Shown here in pieces: positions 23,467 to 35,384 of a DNA stretch of 64,000 bases (position 1 is its first letter; every line of letters begins with the position of its first letter). A program made the translations under genes and the position numbers. Below the pieces are notes generated by a model, which worked only from the letters and a program-made list of their open reading frames with translations, had not been told where the DNA came from and did no database searches. Source of the DNA: Volvox africanus (lineage: Eukaryota; Chlorophyta; Chlorophyceae; Chlamydomonadales; Volvocaceae); assembly GCA_030268105.1 (NCBI GenBank), contig BSDZ01000013.1, forward strand, positions 217,501-281,500, in the 5' to 3' direction.

Positions 23467-26400
23467 CTACGATTTGTTCTTCTCGTAGGCGCTCCGCATT
23501 GCCGCAATCTTTGCACTTGCTGGCACTCGCGTTGCCGGCCCACCAATGCCGTACTCAGGAACCACCACCGTCGTGATGCCGCTACCGCTGGCTGTGGCGG
23601 TGCCAATGGCGGCCGAGACACTCCCTGGTGCAGGTGGCGGTGTTGGGGGCGTGCCGGAACCGCTAACACTGTTGAACTTGTTCAAGAGGGTGGAGACGCC
23701 AGTGCCTGTTGTCAGGCGCTTTGGTGGCGTTGGCTGGTTTGGCTGAGCCGGGGGCTCCATGGCGCTGTTCAAGGTATTCCCAGGTAAACATGTATCCTGT
23801 CCACTAGTCAGTGTCGCAGCAACATCTGTCGCGCCCACGCCACTGATGCGTCGCACTGCCGCCGCGACAGCTGACAGGCTGCTACCGGCAGTGGGCCCTT
23901 CCGCAGCCACAACAGCTAATGGCGCGGGGGATCTGTCACGGCTGGGCTCTGACCCCAGACCCCCCGAATTAAAGCGTTTCAAAAGTGACAATGTGTTGCT
24001 GACGCCGCCACGGCTGGCAGAGGCAGTGCCAGCGGCACCGTTGCCACCGCCAGGGGTGCTGGTGGCGAGCACTGGCTCTGCTGCCGATGGAGGCGGCGGG
24101 GTAGTAACAACAGCAGCAGCAGTGGCGGCAGGGCCCCCGCCGTCGCTGGCCCCGCTCCCACCGCTGGAACGCCGCGCTGCAAACCCAAATGGTGTCCTGG
24201 GAATGCCATCAGCACCTGATACTGAAGATACGGTAGATATGGCAGCGGTGGCGGAGCCGACAGCCTTCGGCGGTGTGGAAGAGACCGGTGCCGCCGCTGC
24301 TGCAGCGCGGTTGCCTGGGAACCGAAAAGCCCTAGGTGCTAGTACGGCTGGGCCAGCAGCGGTTTTGGCTGCACCACCAGCAGCGGTGACTTCGGTGCCA
24401 ACGAGGGCGCCGCTAGCACTAGGGATTGAAGGCGCCGAAGCCGTATCTGAAGTTGTCTTACTGGGTTCACTGGCCCTGTCATCATTCTCCTTGCCATGGG
24501 ACATTGAGCCGCCGGCACAGCTTTTCTCAAATCGCTGCATCTCTGCAGCGTTGTTTGCCTCCTTTTCCTCATTCTCCACTTTCTCCTTCAGCACCTCCGC
24601 TGCCGTCTCCGCCAGACCCTGTCCTAACTCACCACCGTCACTGGGAACCGGCTTACGCTCGCCACCATCAACGATCACCATCACGGCGATATCAGCAGCG
24701 GCGGTAGCTTCCGCCACCACCGCCACAGCTGATGCCGCCACAATCACCTCCGTCGTCTCCTCAGATGCTTCTTCAATTGAGGCTGCTACCATTGGGGCAC
24801 ACGACAGCAGTGGCTCCGCCGTCCCGGTCATCGTTGAGGCCATTCCTGTTGCGAACGTTCTTTTTAACGCCGGCGCCTCGATCTCATCCTCCTTTGCGTT
24901 CTCAGCGGCGACTCGCTTACCAATCACCGCTGCAGGGCTGGTACTGACTCTGACGCCATGGGTGCTGCTGTTGTCGGCAGTGGGTGTGGCTGTGTTGGCA
25001 TCAGCGGCTGCGCCGCTACCGAGGCCTCGTAAAGCGCTACCAAGTTGTAGCTGTGGCACATTGGCCGGGCGCTGCTGGTGGTAGTGGAGATGGGGGCGGA
25101 GTGGATGAACCTGCGGGGACCCGGCTGTTGCGGCAGCTGTAGCGGCCGCGAAGCCCTTGGAGAGGATCTTCCGTAGCATTGCAGGTGGCTGATGGGAGGG
25201 CGAGGGGTCAACCTGGGGGTTACGTGGCGTAGGAATCCAGTGTGAGATACCGAAAATGTGTGTAAGTTTTCTCGAGTGTTTGGCTCGTCTGCGGCTATCA
25301 ACCTTAAAACTAACAAACTTTTGACCTTCCAAGTCTATTTGAGTGATGGACGAAAGCCAACTGAACCGGGGGGTTTGCACTACGAGTTGGATAGGCTTCA
25401 GGAGTGGAACGCAATACAAATGAGCCATGAGCGGTGGAAAGAACTCAAAATTAAGAGCCAATAATGTAAACAGGCATAAGATCCCCACCTGCATAGCAGC
25501 CTCCTGGAAGGTAGGACCTGCTGTTTCCACAACTGCTACTGCCGCCGAGGGGTTAGCGGCTGTAGCAGATGAAGGGGCAACACCTGACAGAGCAGCCACG
25601 CTCGTTAACTTGGGAAATGCCAGCTTCGTTCCACGGGGCACCTCCGCCGTGGCCTCACTGCCACCGTTGGCCGCGTCCACGATTTTGGCAGCTGAAAGCG
25701 TGACGTCAGCAGCAGCACCGGCTGCAATGGCTGCCGATACCTGGCCATTGGCTTTGAAACTGCCGCCGGGGCCGCTGGGGCTTAGGGTGCCATTGGCGCT
25801 TCTTCCGCAACACACTGTCAACTCAGAGGCCGGGATGGCTATGGAGCCAGGAAAACCGCCCAAAGCCGCCGCTTCGGCGGCGGCTGTCCAGACGCTGCCG
25901 TCACAACCGCCGATGGCGCTACTGCCTCCAGCACTGCTGCTGCCTTCGCGCCCGTCATCGCCATCAAGAACGATCAGTGAAGGGCTCTGCAGGGCGGGCC
26001 AGATGAGAAATAAAGTCATGCACGGAAAGGTACATGTTGTAGCCAGCTGAAGTACACCTGCAGAGTCAAAAAACGCCGCGTTGCTTTAACAGTGCAGGGC
26101 GTACCGCTACCGGAAGCGACCGTACATAGAAAAAGGGCACTATGCCATACACCAAGGATAATCAGCGGCACGCTCCTGTGCTTTCCTATTTGGATTTCAC
26201 GGCTTCTCGGCGGTCACTCCAGCCCTCTCCTCATCACACATAACCCGCACCTTGCCGCCGTCCTCGGGGGAGTTGAGAACCTTGGGGGGCCACTCCACAA
26301 CATTCGGCCCACCGCCACCACCAGCCAACGCCGCTGGGCGCTCCCGCTGCACCTCCGCCACCGGTTCTGCTTCCGCCGAAGGTACGACGCCATCGCCACC

Positions 26401-28511
26401 GCCGCCAAGCCCGCCAGACGACGTACGCCCTGATGGCAGCAGCGGAGCCAGACCCCATCCCAAGGATGATAGCGACACGGAACGGCTGGGAAGCGCCGAC
26501 GGCGGCGCTGCGGCTGCCGCAAGCTGAGATGCCAGCCCAGCGGTGCTGCTATTCACTCCTGGCACTGCTGCTGTCGCTGCGAAGTCCCCCAGCTGCAGCT
26601 TTAACAGCCCCACCATTTGCTCCTTGATGGACAGCTCCGAAGCCAGCTTGGCGCAGCGCTGCTGTGCGGAGGATAGCTCTGAAAGGATCTTGGTGGTTTC
26701 ATTGGCGGTTTCATCGTTTATATTTCGTTGGGACAGCACCTCCGACCGCAACTGACAAGTGGAAAGGAGGCGGAAGAGGGGATCTGGAGTCAAATATTAG
26801 ACGGCAGGAGGGAAAGAGGACGTAGGTGTGCAGCATGCAATAAGCAACATGACCAGAGACCCACTGGGAGGAGGCAAGGACGATACGCGTAAGGGAAAGC
26901 AAGGACCTGCTCATTGAGGGTCTAGTCCCCATCCCACCCTGCCTCCGTCCTGGCACTTAACCCCTCTCTCGCGCCCCTCACCGCATTCGCCTCCCGCTGG
27001 TGAGCCTCCGCAGTCGCCCTCATGAACTCCGTCTGCCTCCTCGCCGCCTCAAGCTCTTGAACCGCCTCCACCAGCCGCTCCTCTAACAGCGCCACCCGCA
27101 TGTCTGCACTGTGAGCCGCAGCCTCCGCAGCTGCAACCTGGCGGTGCGCGCGACTGAGCTCCGCCTGCAGAGAGTGCGGACAAGTATTTTATTTGGCGCC
27201 TGTCCGAGGCTGAAACGATATATTATTGAGAGGACAAACTATAACACAACAGACCCTAAAATACATCATACACTGTCCCTCATACTTCTTAGTTCCCTCA
27301 CTGCCCCCGTTATTTACACTCTCCCTCCTTCCCTGCACTTTCTCCTCCTCATCGCCTCCTGCTGCGTAGCTCCCACATCTGGCACCCACCTTGAGGTCGG
27401 CAACCTGTCCCTCCAGGTGCTGCACCATACTCCTGTCACACGGACTAACCACGCCGATGCCAGAGCCGCCACCGCCGTATTTGGAGGGACTCGTATTTGC
27501 GGAGGTCGCCGAAGGTCCGAAGGATCCGCCTACGGCGGGGCCAGCAGCTGCAAGACCAGCCCTACCAGACTGTGGGGTTCCGGTCGATGACCCCACCCCT
27601 ACCGCCGGTGAGTGCGCCATCCGAGATTCCTGCCGCACACGCAGCACCTCCAAATGCGCTCGCGTGGACTGAGCTTCCTGCTGAACCAGGAAGAGCTCCG
27701 CTCGTAGCATCTCGTTATCCTCAGATGCCTGTTGGTGTTTGGAAAGGGCTGTTTAAGTTGAATGGCAGGACAAGGCACTTAGGATAGGGCAAAGAAGGAT
27801 AACTAAGGACAGGGCAAAGGAGGTGCATCAGGGCAAGGTAGGGCAGGCGGAGTAGACATTCAGTTCGGGGGCCACCTAGCTGTCGCTGGACTGCAGTCTT
27901 CTCTGATTTGATTCACGCTCGTGTAGCGAGCCCCAAAGCTGAGCATATGAATGGGGCCAGTCATGGTCGTGCTAAGAAATGTATTGGAGGCGGCTTGTTA
28001 GGTGGCGGAGAGCGAGAGAGCGAGTTTAGGGGGACGTGAAAGAATTATGGGACTGGCTGGGGGAAAGACGACAGAAGGGAGGACGTCCTCCAGCAAACGG
28101 TTCATGCGCAATATGTAACATACCTTCATATACCTCTCAACCCATATGTTTTTCTCGTTGACCACCTTTTCCATCTCGGTCTTCCAGAAAGCCACTTCCT
28201 TCTCAAGAACATCCTTCTGCTAAACATCAAGAGACATGACGTGAACAGGTTTGACATTTGGACAGTGTATCTTACTGTGAGTGCCGATGTCTTGGAGATT
28301 GACCGCTAACAGCAAAAGTAGCAATTGTGCCAAACGTCGGGAATAGCGCGCATTCGCGAAAATCAGTTGTTTAATTTTACTCATGCGTGTATCTCTACGA
28401 AAAGTTGTTCACTGGACTTATCAACTTTCAGATGCTCTCGCAAATCGGGGGATATCATACAATGGATGGCAGACGCACCTCCTGCTCTTTAATGTTTCTT
28501 CTCCGAAACAT
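23467..28511 (-). CDS. large coiled-coil protein with Ala/Ser/Pro-rich C-terminal half, function unknown
   Basis: Seven exons on the minus strand: 28511-28479, 28219-28124, 27728-27390, 27164-26982, 26751-26218, 25986-25489, 25212-23467; 1142 residues. All six introns are phase 0, which makes the model firm. The start is MFRRRNIKEQE. Residues about 12-43 and the next 250 are heptad-like coiled coils (e.g. VLEKEVAFWKTEMEKVVNEK, SADMRVALLEERLVEAVQEL, AQQRCAKLASELSIKEQMVG), interrupted by a Gly/Ser-rich loop. The remaining about 700 residues are low-complexity Ala/Ser/Thr/Pro with Glu-rich patches (KEKVENEEKEANNAAE). Near the C terminus two related short motifs occur, NTLSLLKRFNSGG and VSTLLNKFNSVSG, and the end is KIAAMRSAYEKNKS. 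I recognise no family. The architecture suggests a structural or scaffold protein (cytoskeleton, basal body or Golgi); that is a guess. Confidence 0.8.
25971..26108 (-). repeat. source copy of an inverted 138-bp duplication
   Basis: This covers the end of intron 5 and the first 16 bases of exon 6 of the coiled-coil gene. A copy about 94% identical lies in opposite orientation at 31987-32124. Confidence 0.9.
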
Positions 28512-30100
28512 CGTCACCGTCTGGTAAACAGTATTCCGGGTCAGTAAAATGTCAGCTGTTCAAAATTGGAGAAGTGAGCTCCTTTTAAGAGTGGCGCCAA
28601 CGCCGCACAGCTTGGATGCGAACTTGGACTGTCGTCAATTGCAATAACGCAACGAAAAGAAATTTAAATAAAGATAAAGATGTTCATAAAGAAAGATAAT
28701 TCGCATTGTTGCTGCGTCATAAGGTGTATACCAAGTGAACTTTATCGTAACCGGCAGTAGAAGAGACTGAAATGCTCGGCCAGTCGTACCAACCCCACAA
28801 CGGAAAAGATAGAGAGCAAGACCAGAAGCCGGAAGGCTGGCACAGTTACTTTTTGCTGGCGTCGGTGCCAGCAGTGTCAGCCCCAGCCGGTTGGCAGCGC
28901 TTGCGGCTGCGAAATGGGTTGAGGTGTCTGCGGCATTTGCTTCACGGCAGCACCTGGTGCGGGTGGTGGGCTGTGATGTAGCGGCCCCGCAGCTGATTAC
29001 GCGGGCAGGGCTGCATAAGTAGGTGCGCAAGAAGGTGAGCCGAGCCCTGGCCTCCCAAAGGGCGGCGAGTGGCGTCGGTCGCGGTCAGACATCAGAGCGA
29101 GGTCTGGGCGGGCGATATGAGCTAGCGTGAAGGGGCCGTGGATTGAGGCGTCACCGATGACCTGTAACGGCGCAGGGAAAGATGAGGGGCATGGGCTGAG
29201 CGGTAGTGGGAAGGGTGGAAGGCAGGTGTTCGGGTGTGTGCTTGACCCCATGTCATACCAGGGCGACATATGCCAGTAACATTGACGTGCGCCATGTTTT
29301 TCTACTGTGGTAGCCGAAGGAACTACAGTGTTCCTCGACTTCGGCAGGATTTCTCAAAGACTTTTCAACCTTTTCTGTTTCCTCGTTCCGCGCCATTCGT
29401 GCGAGATATCCCTAGCTTGCGCAGGATCAGTCAATGCCGGTGCACGAGTTAGCTTAGGAACCCCGCAACTTTCGCGAGCCGGTCGCCGGTTTATTTTGTT
29501 TTCTAGCGAGCGTCTGTCGCCGTTTTCCTAGGGGCCTGTCTTTACATCCAACACCATTAACGCCCTCTGTTGGAATGCATCCTCTCAGGCCGGAACCCCC
29601 CTTTAAGGGCACAACGTTTCCGACAATAGAAGAGACCCATCCAAGAGGGAGATGCCGTAACTGACGATTGACTTGTAAGCAGGGTAACTGGGAACTTTTG
29701 AGCAGTGACACCCAGCGGTCGATCCGCGGGGAGGATCTCGTCGCACAAACAAGCCGCTTAGATGTGCCAGGAATCGGTTAACGGAGCGTTTAGCGGCAGC
29801 AGGGCTCTGGGGCTTTCACTGTCCTAGCAACAGCAGGTCGGGCCGGGCAATCAGCCGAGGGCAAGCGTGTCTGGTTTCACTAGTCTGTTCCCCGGGTGGC
29901 CGGCCAGGCTCACCGCGTTAGATAGGATAACCTTTGCCTTAACCGGCGGCATAGCTCAGCTTACGGCCTTGTGCCATGTGTGCAGAATCCATCGCTGCAG
30001 GAGGCGGGAAACTTCCAAAGTGCCACTACAGCTGTGGCTACATGGCTCCCCAACACGTAGCCAGCAGAAGAAGCCAGCGAGTCAAGGTGCTGCTGCAGGT
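28512..30100. other. upstream of coiled-coil gene; no gene recognised
   Basis: This holds the promoter region of the coiled-coil gene (nearest about 500 bases) and Ala-coding-like frames around 28640-29270 on both strands. I could not assign them. No complete exon chain is visible, and the frames are interrupted by stops. Confidence 0.3.
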
Positions 30101-30520
30101 GACAGCCTCGAGACCAGCTTTGCAGCGGCCTCAAGGGCGACTCTCAACCCCCAGCCGTCGTGCAAGGCAGGCGTAGCAGGTAACGCACCGCAGAACCTTT
30201 GAGGAGCGCAACCCCGGCGAGGGCAGTACGCCGCCGGGGGCTGGAGGGCCGTGTGGGAAACCTGATTTCTGTCGACAGCCCAACTCGGGATGTATGCCCC
30301 GACGGACAAGGCCCAGCCCACACCGCACCACCGCCAAAGGAAGCCTCAGGCCAGGGCCAGGATGGCGCCCTGCCAGGAGCCCCAGACCGATTAGCACCAG
30401 ATCCAAGGCGGAGGCTGGCATCATCACTGTTAAGCCTCGGAACCCACCGTCCTTCTCTCCCGGGTGAGAACCCCCGAGGTAGCATGGAAGCTCGGAGGGA
30501 AGACCATCTGTTCCATTTAC

Positions 30521-30598
30521 CTGGGTTCATGGATGCCGCCCGGGAGCGTGGTTGGATGAGCAGCCGGGAACACAGGCCGTGTGTATTCATGAACCCAG
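30521..30598. repeat. inverted repeat CTGGGTTCATG / CATGAACCCAG
   Basis: Two perfect 11-bp arms (30521-30531, 30588-30598) enclose 56 bases. Related GGGTTCAT words recur nearby at about 30663 and 31730, suggesting a degenerate dispersed element rather than a terminator. Confidence 0.7.
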
Positions 30599-30769
30599 TG
30601 ACGGTCGAAGCACGCGGGGACCCACCCCGCCCAACCGGGCGGCTTCATGGATGGCGGCCACGGGTTCATGGCTTATTTGGGGAAGAGGAAGCGTGCCGCA
30701 TAGTTGCAGTGGTGCATTTGTGTCAGCCTGGGTTTGCATCACGGGCTCCCTTGGCCTGAAAGGTTGCCG

Positions 30770-31300
30770 GGCCTCCTGTTTGTTTACCGAGTTCAGTAAG
30801 GATAAGGACAAGTCGTGGCACGACCTAGCAGTCCAGATATTGCAGCTCTTGCATCAAGCTTGATGCTCTTCTGTTGAAGCCATTGACCAAAGCCGCCAAC
30901 GCGGTGTGATATGGGGAACGTGATAGATGGCGGCTTAGACAGCTGCAAGGCATAAGGGCCACCCCTAAGGTGGCCCTCAGACTGGTCGAAGGCGGGATAG
31001 GGGTCACCCCTGAGTAGCGGCTATGATAGCAAGTGATCCAACAGTCTCACACCACTGTGCAGGCCAAGGGAAGTCTACTTCAGCATTAGACACAGGTTAG
31101 CGAAGTTGCAGAGCTCGAGGGAGTCATGTTGGTGGAGGGGCTCTTAGACAAGGAGGACCCCAATTTAGAGCTCGATCCTCTGCTTAACACGGACACGGCA
31201 GGGAAGCGATGGAATCTGCAAGGTTACAGCAGCCAACAAGCTTGCGTTGAGTCCACAGCAAGCGTGGAGGCCCCGGTCGCTGAGGAGGGAGTGTAAAGGA
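30770..31300 (+). pseudogene. degenerate gag-like fragment of a retroelement
   Basis: Plus-strand frames read FSKDKDKSWHDLAVQILQLL then stop. After a region of mixed frames there is an open stretch at about 31093-31296 containing VSEVAELEGVMLVEGLLDKE and then NTDTAGKRWNLQGYSSQQAC, ending in a stop. The acidic helical style fits the structural protein of a mobile element, but no zinc knuckle or enzyme motif is present. Confidence 0.3.
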
Positions 31301-31986
31301 GAACGAAGACATCTGGCCTGACCTGCAGCGAACGGGGTCACGTCACGCTGCTCCTATCATATCGTCTCCTTGCTGCTGGAGTTCATCCAAGCATGTGCAT
31401 GTAGGGGTCGCTGTCAGTTGATTGTTATGTAAAAGCTTCAAGGTAAGGTTACGTTACGTTCCGACGCGGCCCTCAAGATTCAAGTCGGCAAGAAACGCAA
31501 TACTTGGCGCGATGGACATACAGTAACTGGTGAAAGCGCTTTGTAAGCATATGTATGATAATATCCTTCTGTGAGAGGGGCATGTAATGACAGCGAAGCC
31601 TATGAGAAGGACACTTACCTTGTATTTGATACGTGGAGCGGACAGCATGGACAGGGAAGAAGAAGCGGGTTGACACGCGGGCTTACGCGATGAAACGCGA
31701 TCTGAGACGGGTTTTCATATTTGGTTCCGCTGGGTTCATATCACGAGCTCCTCTTCCGCCTCCTTCCCACAGGCAGCACGGAATAGCAGCATTATAGTTT
31801 CACACCATTCATGGCAGACACGGGAGCATCCAGCGGCGGTGGCCGTTATAGGAGGTGCAGAAAAATGTGGTGAAGAGGGGTTATGCATGATGAGGAGGGG
31901 GGAGGGGTGACCACCAGAGTGTGATGCTGCTGATTAACGCCTGGTTCTGGTGTCGGGCCCCTTGTCTATAGGCGGGACATTTCTTT

Positions 31987-32124
31987 AGCGGTACGTCCTG
32001 CACTGTTAAAGCAACGCAGTGTTTTTTGACTCTGCAGGTGTACTTCAGCTGGCTGCAGCATGTACCTTTCCATGCATGACTTTATTTCTCATCTGGCCCG
32101 CCCTGCAGAGCCCTTCACTAATCG
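31987..32124 (+). repeat. inverted copy of the coiled-coil gene intron 5/exon 6 junction
   Basis: Read in plus orientation, this matches the minus strand of 25971-26108 over 138 bases with about eight differences, all transitions. It contains the polypyrimidine/CTGCAG acceptor and 16 bases of exon, then diverges. It is not a retrocopy, because intron sequence is included. Confidence 0.9.
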
Positions 32125-33588
32125 GATTTGCAGGGGCATTACATGATGATTAGAATTTTGATGGCAACTAATTAGATATTAGAATGTATGAAATATAAGA
32201 TAGGGTCACCTAACCGTTTTAGGTGACAATCTAAGCCATCTATCACTGTAACGTCCAATGGCAAGCTTGAAGAAGCAGTGCGGCATTATAAGCAGTGGAG
32301 ACGTTCTAGTCGTGGACATTGACCCCTGTATGATGTTGGGCATTGCGTTGGTAAGGCAAATTGTAAGGAACACGGTTGGCTCTACTAAAACTGGTTAACG
32401 CAGAGCAACCCTTCTCTCGCACACCCACATGCATCAGGTGCCGAAATTGGCTAGTCCCTTACGTCCCAAATCAGTTAAAGACTCCAGAACAGCTGACCTA
32501 ATCTGGCTTAATCAGCTCATGCTGATTGGAAGAGGTCTTCACAATATGTCACAAACCTTCAGCGGATATGTTGTATCTCTGATATGTCTGCCTAAGAAAA
32601 CGCCTAATTAGAAGATGACCATACATGGTACATCCTGGCCACTACCCGTAGATACCACAGGGTACTACACAATATTGTATTGGACAATCGTGTGATTTTT
32701 GCGAACGTCGTTAAATGATGGGACACACCTAATGCGTCGGGGCTATTTTTCTATGGGGGGAGGGAAGGAAGAATTTCTCTTGTGAGTTTTTGGAGTCTCA
32801 TGTAATTGATGCTACTGAAGACGGTGAGAATCGTGCGCATTCGTCTCGACGCTGAATCGTGCGTAGCAGGTGCACGACGCGACGATGACGAGCCCGTTGT
32901 GCAAGCGCTAGACGGCATCGCATGACTGAGCCGTCCGTGTTCCCTATCAACCTAAGCCTGTGTAAGAGCAGCATCTTGTAAATCTGTGCCAAGCTGTTCT
33001 CAGTAGAACTCGCGGCTAAATTAGGAATTCGGGTCTTTGAGACTTCTGAGAAGTTCGCACCTGCGAGCGCACTACCGTGCAACAGAACGCAACAGTTAAC
33101 TGGGGAGGCGTATGGCTCAGGTCCCGCCGCCGCTATTGCCATAAATGCGGGTCTATCCCACAGTCTCTTTTGTTGTGCATTTACATTTTAAGTAGGAGTA
33201 TATTCTAGGAATTCACCATGGCCATTAGTGTCAATCTCATTGTTGGATGAGGAACCTCGCTGAGCGACGAGAGATGTACGATTTCCGGGGCAGTTGCGAG
33301 TGTTCCTGGCACAATGTAGGATGGCTTTTCACGATAAATAATTCTGACTGAATTCATAAATTCGTCCTGGCCTGACTATGCACTTGTGGTTGTCGTTTGC
33401 ATATTGCCGTGTATAATTTAATTGTCGTGACGAGAACTTATACCTTCCTACGTAAACTGCATGCAAAACTTTACCCAAGGACATAACTGCGTGGGTTCTG
33501 AGCCGTATAATTAAGTTCTCTCAACAAGGGACCGAAGGCTGGATCACAAGAAACGCGAAGGGAAGCTGTCTGCGTTGCCTTAGGAACT
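32125..33588. other. intergenic, no gene recognised
   Basis: AT-richer DNA with short frames only. The minus-strand frame at 32798-33142 (114 codons) has no recognised domain. The last few hundred bases should hold the promoter of the phosphatase gene. Confidence 0.4.
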
Positions 33589-35384
33589 ATGGCGGAATCA
33601 GCTCAAGGTATTTGGAGGACGCAGAGGTCTGGCAGAGTCTTTACCCACGTTCATAACGTACTTCAGGCGCCACTCAATGAATGTATTGGTTTGCGCAATG
33701 TGTTACAAATTATAGTTATGATCATGACTCTATATCCATATTACGTTTCAATTCGATCCTTCTTTGAGGTGGCGCATTGACTCCTACTTTCGCCCAATTG
33801 ACGGGACGCAGACGTGCGGCGCATTGCAGTTGGAGTTATCCAATCGCGTCTTATGGACGGACGACAGCTGATGGACGAGTTCCGGTCAGTGCTGGGTCGT
33901 GACCCCACCATCAGGCATTCGCACGCAGCCGCTCAGGCTAACCCGGGCAAAAACAGGTGACGTTGGGTGACACGGCACGGTCTAAATAAAGGACTTCGTA
34001 ATCCTTGGGTGTGCATTTGGCGGGAGTGGGAAGAAGGCAAACAAGCAAACATTTTGGGATGGCGTTGGGAGGCGCTCACTCGTCTTGCCCTGATATAAGA
34101 CCGCCAGTGCAATCACCGGCGCCAAACATAGCGTGTGACGTTCACTGTTCGGCCCGAAGCGCCAGCGTGTGATACCGTGTTAAATACGAATACACACGCA
34201 AATAGCATGCACTGCCATCTTCTGTATCCATATGCATGTTTTAGACCTTAAACAGCGTTATCGCAGTCCTACTGATTACCCGTATTCCCTTCCCCCTGCA
34301 TTTCTTGTTCGCGCTTCGTTGTCGGCCTACTACGCGTTACAACTTTAGATACGTGAACGTCTTGCCGTACGATCACAACCGTGTGCTGTTGCGGCCCGTC
34401 ACCTGCGGCTGCGGCAGCACTGCCGCCACCGCCAGCGCGGTGGTGACGACAGCGAATGGCTGCTTCACCAGAGTCGCGGCAGCAGCCGTCAGCCGCACAG
34501 CTGCCGCCACACAGGCCTCTGACTATATCAATGCCAGTAATGTGGTCCATGAGGATGCGCAGTGTGATTTCTCGGTGCGGTATATCGCCTGCCAGGGGCC
34601 GATGCCGAGCACGGAGGCGGACTTTTGGCGTATGTGCTGGTCGGAAGGTGTGGGCGCCGTCGTGATGCTCACCAACACGACGGAGCGAGGGGTCAGCAAA
34701 TGCTCATCATACTACCCAGCACAACCCGGCGCACGTCTGCTGCTGCGTGGCAGCTGTGCGACCGGCAGCGGCAGTGGTGCCAGTAAGCCCGCGACAGCAG
34801 GAACACCGCCGCAGACAGCATGTGTGTGGGAGGTGGTTGCAATGTCGTCCAAATCATTACATGGCGGAGACCTGACATGTACCACTATGCGGCTTGTAGG
34901 TGGTGGTGGCAGCAGCGATGATGGCAGTGAAGCCGCCAACACGTCTCGTGAGATTGCACACTTGCATTACACCGCATGGCCAGATCATGGCACTCCCGCT
35001 GACGCTGCCGCCATTCGTAAGATCTGTGACATGATCGAACCCGTCCGCGCTGCTGGCGAGGCGGTTGTCGTGCATTGTAGTGCGGGAATTGGCCGTACGG
35101 GTACCTTTTGTGCCATTGACATCCTTCGCCGCCGGTTGGCGCATTTGGAGACCCTAGCCGCATCCCGGCCGGGTAGCGTTCGACCAGACGCCGTACAGGA
35201 GGCGCTTGACTTGCCGGAGCTCGTCCATTCGCTACGGGGGCAGAGGTACGGTATGGTACAGACCATTGAGCAGTACGCATTCTGTTACCAAGCAGTGTAC
35301 GAGGAGCTTCTAGCGGCTCTAGGCAGCAGTGGACATCGTCGCAGCGGAGGTTCTGACACTCCTCCACGGTTATCCCAACGATAG
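33589..35384 (+). CDS. classical protein tyrosine phosphatase
   Basis: Three exons (33589-33607, 33812-33956, 34349-35384) join in phase to 399 residues starting MAESAQDVRRIAVGV. The pTyr-recognition loop NPGKNRYVNVLPYDHNRV is split by intron 2, and the join restores it exactly. Further PTP marks: SDYINASNV, RYIACQGPMPSTEADFWRM, VVMLTNTTERG..KCSSYYP, the WPD loop HYTAWPDHGTP (general acid Asp267), the P-loop VVVHCSAGIGRTGTF with nucleophile Cys298 and Arg304, and the Q-loop MVQTIEQYAFCYQAVYEEL. All catalytic residues are present, so the enzyme should dephosphorylate phosphotyrosine. Ala/Ser/Gly inserts (about residues 75-105 and 190-245) enlarge surface loops relative to the usual about 250-residue domain. 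No signal peptide or membrane segment; probably soluble. TGTAA at 36239-36243 is a possible poly(A) signal. Confidence 0.95.

Noticed and set aside
23759..25084. Plus-strand open frame of 441 codons
   Set aside because: It is the antisense shadow of the last exon of the coiled-coil gene. GC-rich Ala/Ser codons leave the complement open. It has no splice context or domains.
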